From contig JADCBP010000012.1 of the NCBI GenBank assembly GCA_020253445.1, positions 52,364 through 116,363 of the forward strand: 64,000 nucleotides of DNA, given 5' to 3'. This stretch comes from Methylobacterium sp. GTDB lineage: Bacteria; Pseudomonadota; Alphaproteobacteria; Rhizobiales; Beijerinckiaceae. The translations under genes were made by a program, and so were the position numbers. The notes beneath the pieces are model-generated. The model was not told where the DNA came from and did no database searches. It was given only the letters and a program-made list of their open reading frames with translations. Positions 7,176 through 15,637 of this stretch are shown piece by piece (positions within the stretch are counted from its first letter, which is position 1; the number at the start of each line of letters is the position of its first letter).

Positions 7176-7793
7176 ATGAAATCAAAGTTTACCATTCTTG
7201 TTGATGGTGGCTTTATGCGAGTAAAGCTAAAGCAACGAAACAAGCATTTTCCGACCGTTTCAGAAATTACCGCAGAAATTGCGCGCATAAAACAAAATGC
7301 AGCTCTTATCGATTATCGCCTTTTGCGTGTCTATTTTTATGATGCGCCACCTGCAAGCGGTATATTAACAAATCCTATAGACAACACGCAACTCGATCTG
7401 TCAGCACACAAAGAATATGCAATTAATTTAAGCCTGCAGCAAAGCCTAGAAATGCAGCCTGATTTTGCACTACGCACCGGCGAAACCTCAGTGCACGGTT
7501 GGGCACTGGGTGATGCGGCCTTAAAAGACATCAAAAATAATGGATCAAGAAAAATCAACGCCAACGATCTCGTACCGAATATTGAACAAAAGGGTGTCGA
7601 TTTACGGATTGGCCTTGATATTGCTCGGTTATCTCTATGCAAGTTAGCAGAATTTATCGTCGTAGTGACAGGTGATAGCGATATTATCCCAGCATTCAAA
7701 TTTGCCCGCCGCGAAGGAGTTCGAGTTTATCTCGACCATATGGGGCATGGCGTAAAGCGTGATCTCAAAGCACACGCCGATCTTGTTCTTTGA
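7176..7793 (+). CDS. NYN/PIN-like domain protein, putative ribonuclease
   Basis: 205-residue protein of the NYN (LabA/DUF88) type, a PIN-fold domain with nuclease activity in characterised relatives. Visible elements are KFTILVDGGFMR at the N-terminus (first acidic residue), LLRVYFYDAPP, KGVDLRIGLDIARLS, and VVVTGDSDIIPAFKFAR with the GDSD acidic cluster followed by GVRVYLDHMG. The ATG at 7176 begins right before the conserved strand; an upstream TTG frame adds only unmatched residues. Base use is AT-rich (25 of 60 bases G or C in 7201-7260), unlike the flanking genes. It sits alone with its own promoter and ends two bases from the convergent stop of the next gene. Its target is unknown. Confidence 0.85.
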   Translation: MKSKFTILVDGGFMRVKLKQRNKHFPTVSEITAEIARIKQNAALIDYRLLRVYFYDAPPASGILTNPIDNTQLDLSAHKEYAINLSLQQSLEMQPDFALRTGETSVHGWALGDAALKDIKNNGSRKINANDLVPNIEQKGVDLRIGLDIARLSLCKLAEFIVVVTGDSDIIPAFKFARREGVRVYLDHMGHGVKRDLKAHADLVL

Positions 7794-7795
7794 AT

Positions 7796-8440
7796 TTATT
7801 TCAGAAACACCACGATATTCAGCTTCAGCCCCGGATCGTCGCTTTTTTCGGGGAAGGCGAGATATTCCTCCAGATACGTCCCGGTCGAGGTCAGCCCCTT
7901 TTCGTCGAGAAAGGCGGTGATCGCCTCATAGGCCGCGTCGATATCGTCGTACGGCCCTTCATGCGTGAAGATCATCGCCCGGCCGGCAGGGGATTGCGCC
8001 AGTTCGAAACCCTTGCCGGCCAATGTGCCGGGCGCGGCCGGGCCGGCGAGTGGCAGCATGGCCTCGAAAGTGAAGCCGAGATCGTCGCTCGTCACGAAAT
8101 GCACCATGGGCGGGGTGACGGTGAGCAAGCCGAGCCGGCGCGCTTCCTCACCCAGAAGAAGCATCGCCTTTCTGATCTCGGCGAAGCCATCATCCCAGGT
8201 GCTGTTCGCGCGGAGGCGCAAGACAGGCCGGGCAGCATATTCCACGAGCTGGCCCGTCGAGGCATCGGCCGAGGGTTTCTCCATGCCGGGCGACGGCGAA
8301 GCGGGCGAAACAGCCGGGGGAGAGGGGGTAACCGGAGGAGGCGAAGGGGCCGGCGTGGTCTCCGCGACAGCCGCCGCGACGCTGAACAAGGCCGCGATCA
8401 CGGTCAGTTCAAGCCTGTTCCACAGCGATCGGCAATGCAT
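7796..8440 (-). CDS. Exported GyrI-like (effector-binding domain) protein
   Basis: 214-residue protein with a hydrophobic leader (ELTVIAALFSVAAAVAET) that looks like a signal peptide, a proline/serine-rich linker (residues about 28-55) and a C-terminal domain of the GyrI/AraC effector-binding fold: PMVHFV, GLTFEAMLPL-like strand, AGRAMIFTHEGPYDDIDAAY and GTYLEEYL. In this superfamily the domain binds small ligands in a groove. No DNA-binding domain is present, so it is a free-standing binding protein predicted to act in the periplasm. Ligand unknown. Confidence 0.78.
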   Translation of the reverse strand: MHCRSLWNRLELTVIAALFSVAAAVAETTPAPSPPPVTPSPPAVSPASPSPGMEKPSADASTGQLVEYAARPVLRLRANSTWDDGFAEIRKAMLLLGEEARRLGLLTVTPPMVHFVTSDDLGFTFEAMLPLAGPAAPGTLAGKGFELAQSPAGRAMIFTHEGPYDDIDAAYEAITAFLDEKGLTSTGTYLEEYLAFPEKSDDPGLKLNIVVFLK

Positions 8441-8477
8441 CGCTCGCCTCTCCTTCGCCTGAAAAGCGGGAACCGCC

Positions 8478-9860
8478 CTATCGAATCAGCGGCTGGGGAA
8501 GAGTGACACGGAACATCTGTGTGCGCACGCCATCGACGCCGAAATCGTTGTCGTTGATGATGATGAACTCGTTCGGACCCGTGATGGCCAGGCCTTCGAT
8601 CTTGGCGGGCAAACCGGGGGTCATCTCGCTGTCGAGCACCAGCGTCTTCGTCAGCGGCAGCACGCCACGAAGGGCAAGCTGGGCGGCGTCCATCCATTCG
8701 AAACCCGGACCATATTCCGGGTTGTCGAGCAGGCGCGGCACGCGGTTCTCGTCGGTCAGCTGCACCGTGTAGAAGCGAGCATGCCGGTCCACCCGCTCCA
8801 GCACCAGAAGCTGATCCTCGGCGATGGCGGCCATCTCGCTCAAGAGCACCCGGGATTGCACGCGCTCGCGTCCATCGACTTCGCCGGTATAACTGTTGAT
8901 GTCGTCGGTCTGGTAGAAATACTCCCCCACGACCTCCCCGGTCTCGCGCGCGATCTTCCAGAGCCGGACATGCCGTGACCGCCGGGCGGTCTCGATATCC
9001 GGGTTCGCCAGCGGACCCTGCAGCATGGCGTAGAGGAACTTCTCATCCGGGGAGAGTGCGAGCGCCTCGAAGCCGCGGTTCAACGCGCGATAGCGCAGGA
9101 TGGGCGGCAGGGAAGGCACGACCTCGTAATCGGCATCCTTGAAATCGTTCTGCAAGCCCTGCGGCACGAGCCGCTTCAGAACAGTGCCGTCAGACGCAAC
9201 CTGAAGCAGCGACGGGCCAAGCTCGTCGGCGATCCAGAACGTGCCATCCGAGACACGCACGAGGCCCTCGGGGTCCACGCCGGAGGGGTCCGGAGGCAGC
9301 GCCTTGCCATCGATGGCATAGGCGCTCTCGTAACGGCCATTGACCTGAGGCGGGCGACCGGACAGCGGCTTGCCCGACTTGCCCTTGAGCGGCAGGTAAA
9401 CCGAGATGCGGGCGGTGTTGTCCGGGCCAATATCCGCCGCGTAGATCGAGGGCACGAAGCCGGGCAGCGGGAAAATGCGGCCCATGCGGTTGCCGGCGCA
9501 GGCCTGATCGCCTTCCAGACCCAGGATGCGCCGCGCCTCGCCGCATTCGATGTTGGGCCCGCGATCCGTCAGCAGCCAGACCCGCCCCGGCAGATCATTC
9601 GGGTTGCGATAGGCGCTGGAACCCGTTCCCACCGAGAGGTTGATGGCCTTGCCATTCGGAAAGATGACCACGCCCAGCGAGAGGTTCGGCACCTGGATGG
9701 GGGTGATGACCGGCTTGGGGCGGCTCTCGGGCTGGGTTTCCACCTGTGCGCCGAGCGGTGCCGAGAAGAGAAGCAGGAAACCCAGAATCGAGGCGGCTGC
9801 CACGCCACCCTCCCGCCGAAGGGCGGAGGCGGAAGCAAGAGGGGCAAGCTGCCGTTGCAT
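8478..9860 (-). CDS. Secreted esterase-like/phytase-like beta-propeller protein
   Basis: 460-residue exported protein of the 'esterase-like activity of phytase' family. After a signal peptide (GGVAAASILGFLLLFSAPLG) come LPGRVWLLTDRGPN, RIFPLPGFVPSIYAADI, GVDPEGLVRVSDGTFWIADE, RGFEALALSPDEKFLYAMLQ and the C-terminal IEGLAITGPNEFIIINDNDF, all matching that family. Residues GxDPEG and NDND-type clusters are likely metal or substrate sites. The ATG at 9860 is chosen because it gives a standard signal peptide; upstream in-frame starts would place the hydrophobic core too far from the terminus. True substrate is unknown; a phosphate-ester role is only a family label. Confidence 0.82.
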   Translation of the reverse strand: MQRQLAPLASASALRREGGVAAASILGFLLLFSAPLGAQVETQPESRPKPVITPIQVPNLSLGVVIFPNGKAINLSVGTGSSAYRNPNDLPGRVWLLTDRGPNIECGEARRILGLEGDQACAGNRMGRIFPLPGFVPSIYAADIGPDNTARISVYLPLKGKSGKPLSGRPPQVNGRYESAYAIDGKALPPDPSGVDPEGLVRVSDGTFWIADELGPSLLQVASDGTVLKRLVPQGLQNDFKDADYEVVPSLPPILRYRALNRGFEALALSPDEKFLYAMLQGPLANPDIETARRSRHVRLWKIARETGEVVGEYFYQTDDINSYTGEVDGRERVQSRVLLSEMAAIAEDQLLVLERVDRHARFYTVQLTDENRVPRLLDNPEYGPGFEWMDAAQLALRGVLPLTKTLVLDSEMTPGLPAKIEGLAITGPNEFIIINDNDFGVDGVRTQMFRVTLPQPLIR

Positions 9861-9903
9861 GCGTTCCGTTGGTCCTGTTCTTTGGCCCGGAAGGCCAATC
9901 ATT

Positions 9904-9931
9904 TTGCCCTTAACCGAAAACCCGCTATAGC
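9904..9931 (+). promoter_or_regulatory. Possible promoter for dapF-mtaB-ftsY
   Basis: TTGCCC (9904-9909) and TATAGC (9926-9931) are 16 bases apart, about 90 bases before the dapF start. The match is moderate, but it is the best candidate in the gap. Confidence 0.35.
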
Positions 9932-10023
9932 GCCAATGGATTGTAGGGTCGAAGCTCGCGGAGCCAACGGGTTCGCCGGGCCTTGGTTTCCAATTCTGCT
10001 TTCCGTGTTCCGGATTGAGGTCG

Positions 10024-10899
10024 ATGTCCGTTTCGCCGTCGCTGTCGCCCGCCGCCTTGCCGTTCCGCAAGATGCACGGCTTGGGCAATGATTTTGTCGT
10101 GATCGACGCCCGCAGGACGCCGCTGGCGCTGTCGCCGCCGCAGCTGGAGCGCATCGCCGATCGCCGGTTCGGCATCGGCTGCGACCAGCTCATCCTGCTC
10201 GAACCCTCCGCGAGGGGTGACGCGCGCATGCGCATCTTCAACCCGGATGGCGGCGAGGTGGAAGCCTGCGGGAATGCCACGCGCTGCATCGCCGCTCTTC
10301 TGATGCGCGAAAGCGGCCAGATCGAGGCGGTGATCGAAACCGTCGCCGGCCTGCTTGCCGGCCGGATGGAAGGGGCGGAAGTCGCGGTCGATATGGGGTT
10401 GCCCGTGCTCGACTGGACGAAGATTCCGCTCTGCGGCGAACCGCGCGACACCGCCCGCATTCCGCTGGACACGAGCGCCCTGTCGCCCGACCTGCCCGGC
10501 TGGTTCTCGGCCGTGAACATGGGCAACCCGCATGGCGTGTTCTTCGTGGAGGATGCTGCCGCGATTGAACTTCCGCGCATCGGCCCGGCTCTCGAAACAC
10601 ATCCGATCTTCCCCGAAAAGGCCAATATCTCCTTCGCCGAGCTTCGGCCCGACGGCGAGATCACCCTCCGCGTCTGGGAGCGGGCGGCCGGCGCGACGCT
10701 TGCCTGCGGCACCGCCGCCTGTGCCACGGCCGTCGCCGCCCAGCGCCTCGGCCTCGTGGGCGAGGTCGTCCGGCTTCGCCTGCCGGGCGGGCCGCTCACC
10801 ATCCGCCGCTCGCCGGAGGGCCGGGTCATCATGGTCGGCCCGGTGGCTGAAAGCTTCTCCGGCACGATCCACCCCTCCTTGCTGGCCGGCGCCGCATGA
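10024..10899 (+). CDS. dapF: Diaminopimelate epimerase
   Basis: Interconverts LL- and meso-diaminopimelate, supplying meso-DAP for peptidoglycan and lysine. The 291-residue product has KMHGLGNDFVVID at residues 16-28, FNPDGGEVEACGNATRC with catalytic Cys82, NPHGVFF, and ATLACGTAACA with catalytic Cys228. The cofactor-free two-cysteine mechanism is therefore intact. The ATG at 10024 follows GAGG; an in-frame TTG nine bases upstream is less likely. The stop overlaps mtaB by 4 bases. Confidence 0.97.
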   Translation: MSVSPSLSPAALPFRKMHGLGNDFVVIDARRTPLALSPPQLERIADRRFGIGCDQLILLEPSARGDARMRIFNPDGGEVEACGNATRCIAALLMRESGQIEAVIETVAGLLAGRMEGAEVAVDMGLPVLDWTKIPLCGEPRDTARIPLDTSALSPDLPGWFSAVNMGNPHGVFFVEDAAAIELPRIGPALETHPIFPEKANISFAELRPDGEITLRVWERAAGATLACGTAACATAVAAQRLGLVGEVVRLRLPGGPLTIRRSPEGRVIMVGPVAESFSGTIHPSLLAGAA

Positions 10900-12185
10900 G
10901 CGCAGCGATGGCCCAACCCGAGATCGTGACGCTGGGCTGCCGCCTCAACACGGTGGAAAGCGAGGCCATGCGCAAGGCCGCCATGGAAGCGGGGCATTCC
11001 GATCTCGTGATCGTCAATACCTGCGCTGTCACCGCCGAGGCCGTGCGGCAGGCGCGCCAGACCATCCGTCGCCTCGCCCGCGAAAATCCGGCACGGCGGA
11101 TCATCGTCACGGGCTGCGCCGCGCAGACCGAGCCCGAGACCTTCGCCGGGATGGCCGAGGTCAGCCAGATCATCGGCAATGACGTGAAGCTGAAGCCCGA
11201 GACCTGGAAGGAATCCGTCCGCGCCGCTGGCGATTTCGGCCTTGGCGAGACCGAGCGCGTCATCGTCAACGACATCATGAGCGTGCGCGAAACGGCGAGC
11301 CACCTCATCGACGGTCTCGAGGGGCGCACGCGCGCCTTCGTGCAGGTGCAGAATGGCTGCGACCATCGCTGCACCTTCTGCATCATCCCCTATGGCCGCG
11401 GGAATTCCCGCTCCGTGCCCATGGGCGAGGTCGTCGCGCAGATCGAGCGCCTTGTGGATGCCGGCTACCCGGAAATCGTGCTGACCGGCGTCGATCTCAC
11501 CTCCTATGGGCCGGATCTGCCCGGTCAGCCGAAGCTCGGGACGCTGGTCGCGAGCATTCTCAGGAATGTGCCGAAGCTCGCCCGCCTCCGCCTCTCCTCG
11601 CTCGATTGCATAGAGGCCGATCCGGTGCTGATGGAGATGCTGAAAGGCGAGAGGCGTCTCCTGCCGCATATGCATCTCTCTTTGCAGGCGGGCGACGATC
11701 TCACCCTGAAGCGCATGAAGCGACGCCACGGCCGGGCCGATGCCATCCGCTTCTGTGCCGAACTGCGCGAGGCGCGGCCGGATTACGCTTTCGGTGCCGA
11801 TCTCATCGCCGGGTTCCCCACGGAAACCGAGGAGATGTTCGGTAACACCCTGCGCCTGGTGGAGGAATGCGGCCTCGCCTTTCTCCATGTCTTCCCCTAT
11901 TCGCCGCGCAAGGGAACGCCCGCCGCGCGCATGCCGCAGGTGGCAGGGCCGATCATCAAGGAACGCGCTGCGCGCCTGCGCAAGGCCGGCGAGCTTGCCC
12001 TCCTGCGCCATCTCGCGCGCCATGCGGGGCGAACGGCACGCATTCTCGTGGAGCGTGAAAATGTCGCGCGGCTCGACGACTTCACACCCATCCGGCTCGC
12101 CTCGCCTGCATCGCCGGGCACGCTTCGGACGGCCAAGGTGACGGGAATCGCCGGTTCGATGCTGACGGGAGAAATTTTCGCATGA
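10896..12185 (+). CDS. mtaB: tRNA t6A37 methylthiotransferase
   Basis: Radical-SAM enzyme with two Fe-S clusters that adds a methylthio group to t6A37 of tRNA. The 429-residue product has the N-terminal MTTase domain with cysteines in TLGCRLN, VNTCAVT and VTGCAAQ, the radical-SAM motif CDHRCTFC (Cys155, Cys159, Cys162), and GxDLTSYG and LSLQAGDD segments. The LGCRLN and CAVTAEA motifs separate MtaB from MiaB and RimO. TsaD, which helps make its t6A substrate, is encoded at 55.3 kb. It overlaps both dapF and ftsY by 4 bases, so the three genes are one translationally coupled operon. Confidence 0.93.
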   Translation: MSAAMAQPEIVTLGCRLNTVESEAMRKAAMEAGHSDLVIVNTCAVTAEAVRQARQTIRRLARENPARRIIVTGCAAQTEPETFAGMAEVSQIIGNDVKLKPETWKESVRAAGDFGLGETERVIVNDIMSVRETASHLIDGLEGRTRAFVQVQNGCDHRCTFCIIPYGRGNSRSVPMGEVVAQIERLVDAGYPEIVLTGVDLTSYGPDLPGQPKLGTLVASILRNVPKLARLRLSSLDCIEADPVLMEMLKGERRLLPHMHLSLQAGDDLTLKRMKRRHGRADAIRFCAELREARPDYAFGADLIAGFPTETEEMFGNTLRLVEECGLAFLHVFPYSPRKGTPAARMPQVAGPIIKERAARLRKAGELALLRHLARHAGRTARILVERENVARLDDFTPIRLASPASPGTLRTAKVTGIAGSMLTGEIFA

Positions 12186-13252
12186 CCACCCCTCCCGAGG
12201 AGAAAAAACCCGGTTTCCTCTCGCGCCTTTTCGGCATTGGGAAAGTGCCCGAGCCGCAGGCGGAAGCCCCTGCATCGGCCTTTCCCGAGCCTGCTGATGC
12301 ACCTGAAACGGTCGAGACTCCCGCGCCGAAGCTCTCGTGGTGGAAGAGGCTCAGCCAAGGCCTCTCGCGCACGGCCTCGTCACTGGGCTCGGGCATCACC
12401 GCGATCTTCACGACGCGCAAGCTCGACGCCGATACCCTGCAGGACCTTGAGGATATTCTCATCCAGGCCGATCTCGGCGTGGAGGTCTCCGGTCGCATCG
12501 TCGAGACCATCGGCAAGGACCGTTTCGACAGGACGATTTCGCCCGGGGAGATCAAGTCCGCGCTCGCGGTCGAGGTCGAGAAGGTGCTGGCACCCGTCGC
12601 GAAGCCGCTGGTGGTGGAAGAAGCCAAGAAGCCCTTCGTGCTGCTGATGGTGGGCGTGAATGGCTCGGGCAAGACCACGACCATTGGCAAGCTCGCGGCG
12701 AAATTTCGCGCCGAGGGCAAATCCGTGCTCGTCGCGGCGGGGGATACCTTCCGCGCCGCGGCCATCGACCAGCTCAAGATCTGGGCGGAGCGCACCGGTG
12801 CGGGCTTCGTTTCGCGCGAACCGGGTGCCGATGCCTCCGGCCTCGCCTATGAAGCGATCGAGCAGGCCCGCGCCGAAGGGCGCGACGTGCTGCTGATCGA
12901 TACCGCCGGACGTCTGCAGAACAAGCAGGGGCTGATGGATGAACTCGCCAAGATCGTGCGCGTCATCAGGAAGCTCGACCCTGAGGCTCCGCATGCGACG
13001 CTTCTCGTGCTTGATGCCACCGTGGGCCAGAACGCGGTCAGCCAGGTCGAGATCTTCAGCCAGGTCGCCGGCGTCACCGGCCTCGTGATGACCAAGCTCG
13101 ACGGCACGGCGCGGGGGGGCATTCTCGTGGCGCTCGCGGCGAAATTCGGCCTGCCGGTGCATTTCATCGGCGTCGGTGAGGGGGTCGAGGATCTCGAGCC
13201 CTTCGCCGCGAAGGATTTCGCCCGCGCCATCGCCGGGCTGGAGGAGGCGTAG
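12182..13252 (+). CDS. ftsY: Signal recognition particle receptor FtsY
   Basis: Membrane-associated SRP GTPase that docks Ffh-ribosome complexes. The 356-residue product has an acidic/proline-rich A region (residues 1-45), an amphipathic SWWKRLSQGLSRT segment, the N domain, and the G domain with GVNGSGKTTT near residue 158, DTFRAAA, DTAGR, TKLDGTARGG and GVGEGVEDLEPF. Length is shorter than in E. coli because the A domain is reduced, which is normal for this class. ATGA overlap with mtaB. Confidence 0.97.
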   Translation: MTTPPEEKKPGFLSRLFGIGKVPEPQAEAPASAFPEPADAPETVETPAPKLSWWKRLSQGLSRTASSLGSGITAIFTTRKLDADTLQDLEDILIQADLGVEVSGRIVETIGKDRFDRTISPGEIKSALAVEVEKVLAPVAKPLVVEEAKKPFVLLMVGVNGSGKTTTIGKLAAKFRAEGKSVLVAAGDTFRAAAIDQLKIWAERTGAGFVSREPGADASGLAYEAIEQARAEGRDVLLIDTAGRLQNKQGLMDELAKIVRVIRKLDPEAPHATLLVLDATVGQNAVSQVEIFSQVAGVTGLVMTKLDGTARGGILVALAAKFGLPVHFIGVGEGVEDLEPFAAKDFARAIAGLEEA

Positions 13253-13266
13253 AACTATTGTGATCT

Positions 13267-13337
13267 GACGCATTTTCTTTACGCGAAACGGGAGCCACCC
13301 CCGCCTTGGCAGGGGCATGCTTCGCTTGAAAATGCTT
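13267..13337 (+). repeat. Intergenic palindromic repeat, copy 2
   Basis: GCATTTTCTTTACGCGAAAC at the left and GCTTGAAAATGC at the right form inverted ends; a CCCCCGCC...GGCAGGGGCATGC hairpin lies between. A near-identical arrangement is at 52.6 kb. It separates convergent ftsY and the FAH-family gene and may serve as their terminator. Confidence 0.7.
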
Positions 13338-13338
13338 T

Positions 13339-14043
13339 TCAGACCACCTTCAGCCGGATGGGCTCGAGGCCCTCCACCGCGCCCAACATCACCTGACCAC
13401 GCGTCACGGCGCTCACGCCTTCGGGCGTGCCCGTGAAGATGAGATCGCCCGCCTTGAGCTCGAAGAACTGCGAGAGAATCGCGATCTGCTCGGGAATCGA
13501 CCAGATCATCGCGGCAAGCGTGGCATCCTGCTTCGTCACGCCATCGGTCGAGAGCGTGATGCGCCCCTTGAGCGAGAAACCCGTCGCGCCCGCGCGGGTG
13601 ATCGGCCCGACCGGGCCGGAGGCATCCGCGCTCTTGCCGATCTCCCACGGGCGTCCGAGCTTCTTCGCCTCGCCCTGCAGGTCGCGGCGGGTCATGTCGA
13701 GGCCCACGGCATAACCGAAGACATGCTCCATCGCCTTGTCTTCGGAGATGTTCCTGCCGCCCTTGCCAAGCGCCACAACCAGCTCCACCTCATGATGGTA
13801 ATCCGATGTGCCCGGCGGATAGGGAAGCGGGGTTTCCATGCCCGCCTCGACCGGAAAGATCGCTTCCGCCATCTTCAGAAAGAAAAAGGGCGGCTCGCGA
13901 TCCGGATCGGAGCCCATCTCGCGGGCATGGGCAGCGTAATTCCGGCCGATGCAGAAGCCGCGGCGCACGGGAAAGCGCTCCGCCTCCCCCATGATGGCGA
14001 GGCTCACGCGCGGCTCGAGAACGGGAACGGGCATGGAGGACAT
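13339..14043 (-). CDS. Fumarylacetoacetate hydrolase family protein
   Basis: 234-residue hydrolase that cleaves C-C bonds of acylpyruvate-type substrates with a divalent metal. Visible are CIGRNYAAHAREMG (residues about 31-44), DYHHEVELVVALGK with acidic ligands, VFGYAVGLDMTRRDLQ, GKSADASGPVGPI and DLIFTGTPEGVS. The short single-domain form is like fumarylpyruvate hydrolases and 5-oxopent-3-ene-dioate-type enzymes rather than the longer eukaryotic FAH. The ATG at 14043 follows GGAAGG. hmgA is 12 kb away, so a role in the homogentisate pathway is possible but not indicated by linkage. Confidence 0.88.
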   Translation of the reverse strand: MSSMPVPVLEPRVSLAIMGEAERFPVRRGFCIGRNYAAHAREMGSDPDREPPFFFLKMAEAIFPVEAGMETPLPYPPGTSDYHHEVELVVALGKGGRNISEDKAMEHVFGYAVGLDMTRRDLQGEAKKLGRPWEIGKSADASGPVGPITRAGATGFSLKGRITLSTDGVTKQDATLAAMIWSIPEQIAILSQFFELKAGDLIFTGTPEGVSAVTRGQVMLGAVEGLEPIRLKVV

Positions 14044-14125
14044 GGAAAACCTTCCGGGATGGCCTGGACCTTTGCGGCTTGCCACTGGAGGTGTAAGGGC
14101 AGGGATGCATGGGGTCCAGCCCCGA

Positions 14126-14180
14126 GCAATCGCATTTTCAAGCGAAGCGGGGGCCGGTTCGCGGGAAGAAAAAGCGATCG
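14126..14180 (-). repeat. Intergenic palindromic repeat, copy 3
   Basis: CGCATTTTCAAGCGAAGCGG, then GGCCGGTTCGCGGGAAGAAA. It is an inverted, partly decayed relative of the GCATTTTC...GAAAATGC family and lies in the leader of yciB. Confidence 0.6.
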
Positions 14181-14187
14181 AAGAACG

Positions 14188-14841
14188 ATGACGGATGGAA
14201 TGATGACCGAGCCAAACACCCCGCAGCGTGCCGAGAACGGCCTCACCAAGCTGCTGCTCGAAATGGGGCCGCTCGTGCTCTTCTTCGCGGCCAACTCGAA
14301 GCCGGACTGGTTCAAGCCTGTCGTCGGCGCCCTCTTCGGGCAGGGCATCGTGAGCGGCGACAAGTCGCCGATCCTCATCGCCACCGCCGTCTTCATGGCG
14401 GGGATGCTGGCATCCCTGATCGCCACCTGGTTGCTCTATCGCCGGCTGCCGATCATGCCGCTGGTTTCCGGTGCCGTGGTTCTGGTCTTTGGCGGGCTGA
14501 CGCTGGCCTTGCACGACGATCTCTTCATCAAGCTGAAGCCGACCATCGTGAATTCACTGTTCGGCACGGTGCTTCTCGGCGGTCTCGCCTTCGGTAGGCC
14601 CTTGCTGCCTTACGTGCTCGACAGCGTGTTCCAGCTCGATGACGAGGGCTGGAAGAAGCTCACCTTCCGCTGGGGCGTGTTCTTCTTCGTGCTCGCGGCC
14701 ATCAATGAAGTGGTTTGGCGCACGCAGACCACCGATTTCTGGGTGGCCTTCAAGGTCTGGGGCGTCATGCCGCTCACCATGGGCTTCGCGCTGGCGCAGA
14801 CGCCGATGATGATGCGCCACGGGTTCGACCCAGGAAAGTGA
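14188..14841 (+). CDS. yciB: Septation protein A / YciB family membrane protein
   Basis: 217-residue inner-membrane protein of the YciB/IspZ family, linked to cell-envelope integrity and intracellular septation. It begins with a short hydrophilic N-terminus, then LLLEMGPLVLFFAANSK and at least five hydrophobic spans; the SVFQLDDEGWKKLTFRWGVF segment and NEVVWRTQTTDFWVAFKVWG are family hallmarks. Three in-frame ATGs lie at 14188, 14200 and 14203; the first is taken, preceded by GAAGAA. The last codons (MMRHGFDPGK) are part of a 107-base repeat that continues past the stop. Confidence 0.92.
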   Translation: MTDGMMTEPNTPQRAENGLTKLLLEMGPLVLFFAANSKPDWFKPVVGALFGQGIVSGDKSPILIATAVFMAGMLASLIATWLLYRRLPIMPLVSGAVVLVFGGLTLALHDDLFIKLKPTIVNSLFGTVLLGGLAFGRPLLPYVLDSVFQLDDEGWKKLTFRWGVFFFVLAAINEVVWRTQTTDFWVAFKVWGVMPLTMGFALAQTPMMMRHGFDPGK

Positions 14842-15053
14842 TCATCGGCTTTGATGGTGGATCGCATGGCGGACCGGAAAACCGGTTCCCACTTTTCCGC
14901 GCCATGCTCCGTGGGATGATGCGCCACGGGTTCGATGCGGGGGAGTGATCGTCGGCTTTGACGGTGGATCGCATGGCGGACCGGAAAACCGGTTCCCACT
15001 TTTCCGCGCCATGCTCTGCGGGATGATGCGCCACGGGTTTGATGCGGGGCAGT
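14808..15053. repeat. 107-bp tandem repeat spanning the end of yciB
   Basis: GATGATGCGCCACGGGTT begins at 14808, 14915 and 15022, a period of exactly 107 bases. Units one and two are nearly identical; the third is cut after about 32 bases. Each unit encodes MMRHGFD plus a few residues and a stop in the frame of yciB's tail, then a palindromic stretch with GACCGGAAAACCGGTTCC and a GCATGGCG...CGCCATGC inverted pair. It fills the gap to the convergent ccmG stop. Confidence 0.9.
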
Positions 15054-15061
15054 GACAGCGA

Positions 15062-15637
15062 TCAGCCGCCTGCAGCCTGGATCGCCGGTTCCAGCCGGTC
15101 GCGGATGATCTCGGGCGTCAGCGGCCCGACATGCTTGAAGACGATGATGCCCCTGCCATCGACGAGGAAGGTCTCCGGAACGCCATAGACCCCCCATTCG
15201 ATGGCGTTGCGGCCATCGGGATCGACGCCCACGCGGGCATAGGGATTGCCGAGCCGCCCGAGGAAGCGCCGGGCATTCTCCGGCTTGTCCTTGTAATTGA
15301 GTCCGATCATCCCGATGCGTCCGGCCTTGGCGAGATCCATCAGGAACGGATGCTCCTGATGGCAGGGCGGGCACCAGCTTGCGAAGACATTCACCAGCAC
15401 GGGCTTGCCCGTGGCGAGATCGGCCGGGCCGAAGCCGGGAATGGGCTTGCCCGCATCCGTCAGCCCTTCCACCGGCGGCAGCGTCAGCGCCGGAGCAGGC
15501 TTGCCGATCAGCGCGGAAGGAAGCTTCGACGGATCGCCTGCGAAGAGCCGGAACAGGAACAGCAGCACCAGACCCGCAAAGATGACGAGCGGCAGGAACA
15601 GCACCCAGCGGCGGGCGGGACGCGCGGCATCGCTCAT
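15062..15637 (-). CDS. ccmG: Cytochrome c biogenesis thiol:disulfide oxidoreductase CcmG/DsbE
   Basis: Membrane-anchored periplasmic thioredoxin-like protein that reduces apocytochrome c or CcmH before heme attachment. The 191-residue product has one N-terminal span (VLFLPLVIFAGLVLLFLFRL), the thioredoxin-fold WCPPC at residues 88-92, GLNYKDKPENARRFL, and the cis-proline region GVYGVPETFLVDGRG, both classic for DsbE. It starts with ATGA overlapping the ccmD stop and ends the ccm cluster. Confidence 0.95.
   Translation of the reverse strand: MSDAARPARRWVLFLPLVIFAGLVLLFLFRLFAGDPSKLPSALIGKPAPALTLPPVEGLTDAGKPIPGFGPADLATGKPVLVNVFASWCPPCHQEHPFLMDLAKAGRIGMIGLNYKDKPENARRFLGRLGNPYARVGVDPDGRNAIEWGVYGVPETFLVDGRGIIVFKHVGPLTPEIIRDRLEPAIQAAGG

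Noticed and set aside
8478..12302. A very long minus-strand open frame (over 1200 codons) running opposite dapF, mtaB and part of ftsY
   Set aside because: Only its last 460 codons (the phytase-like esterase) have a family match and signal peptide. The upstream part is the GC-rich antisense of three well supported plus-strand genes.
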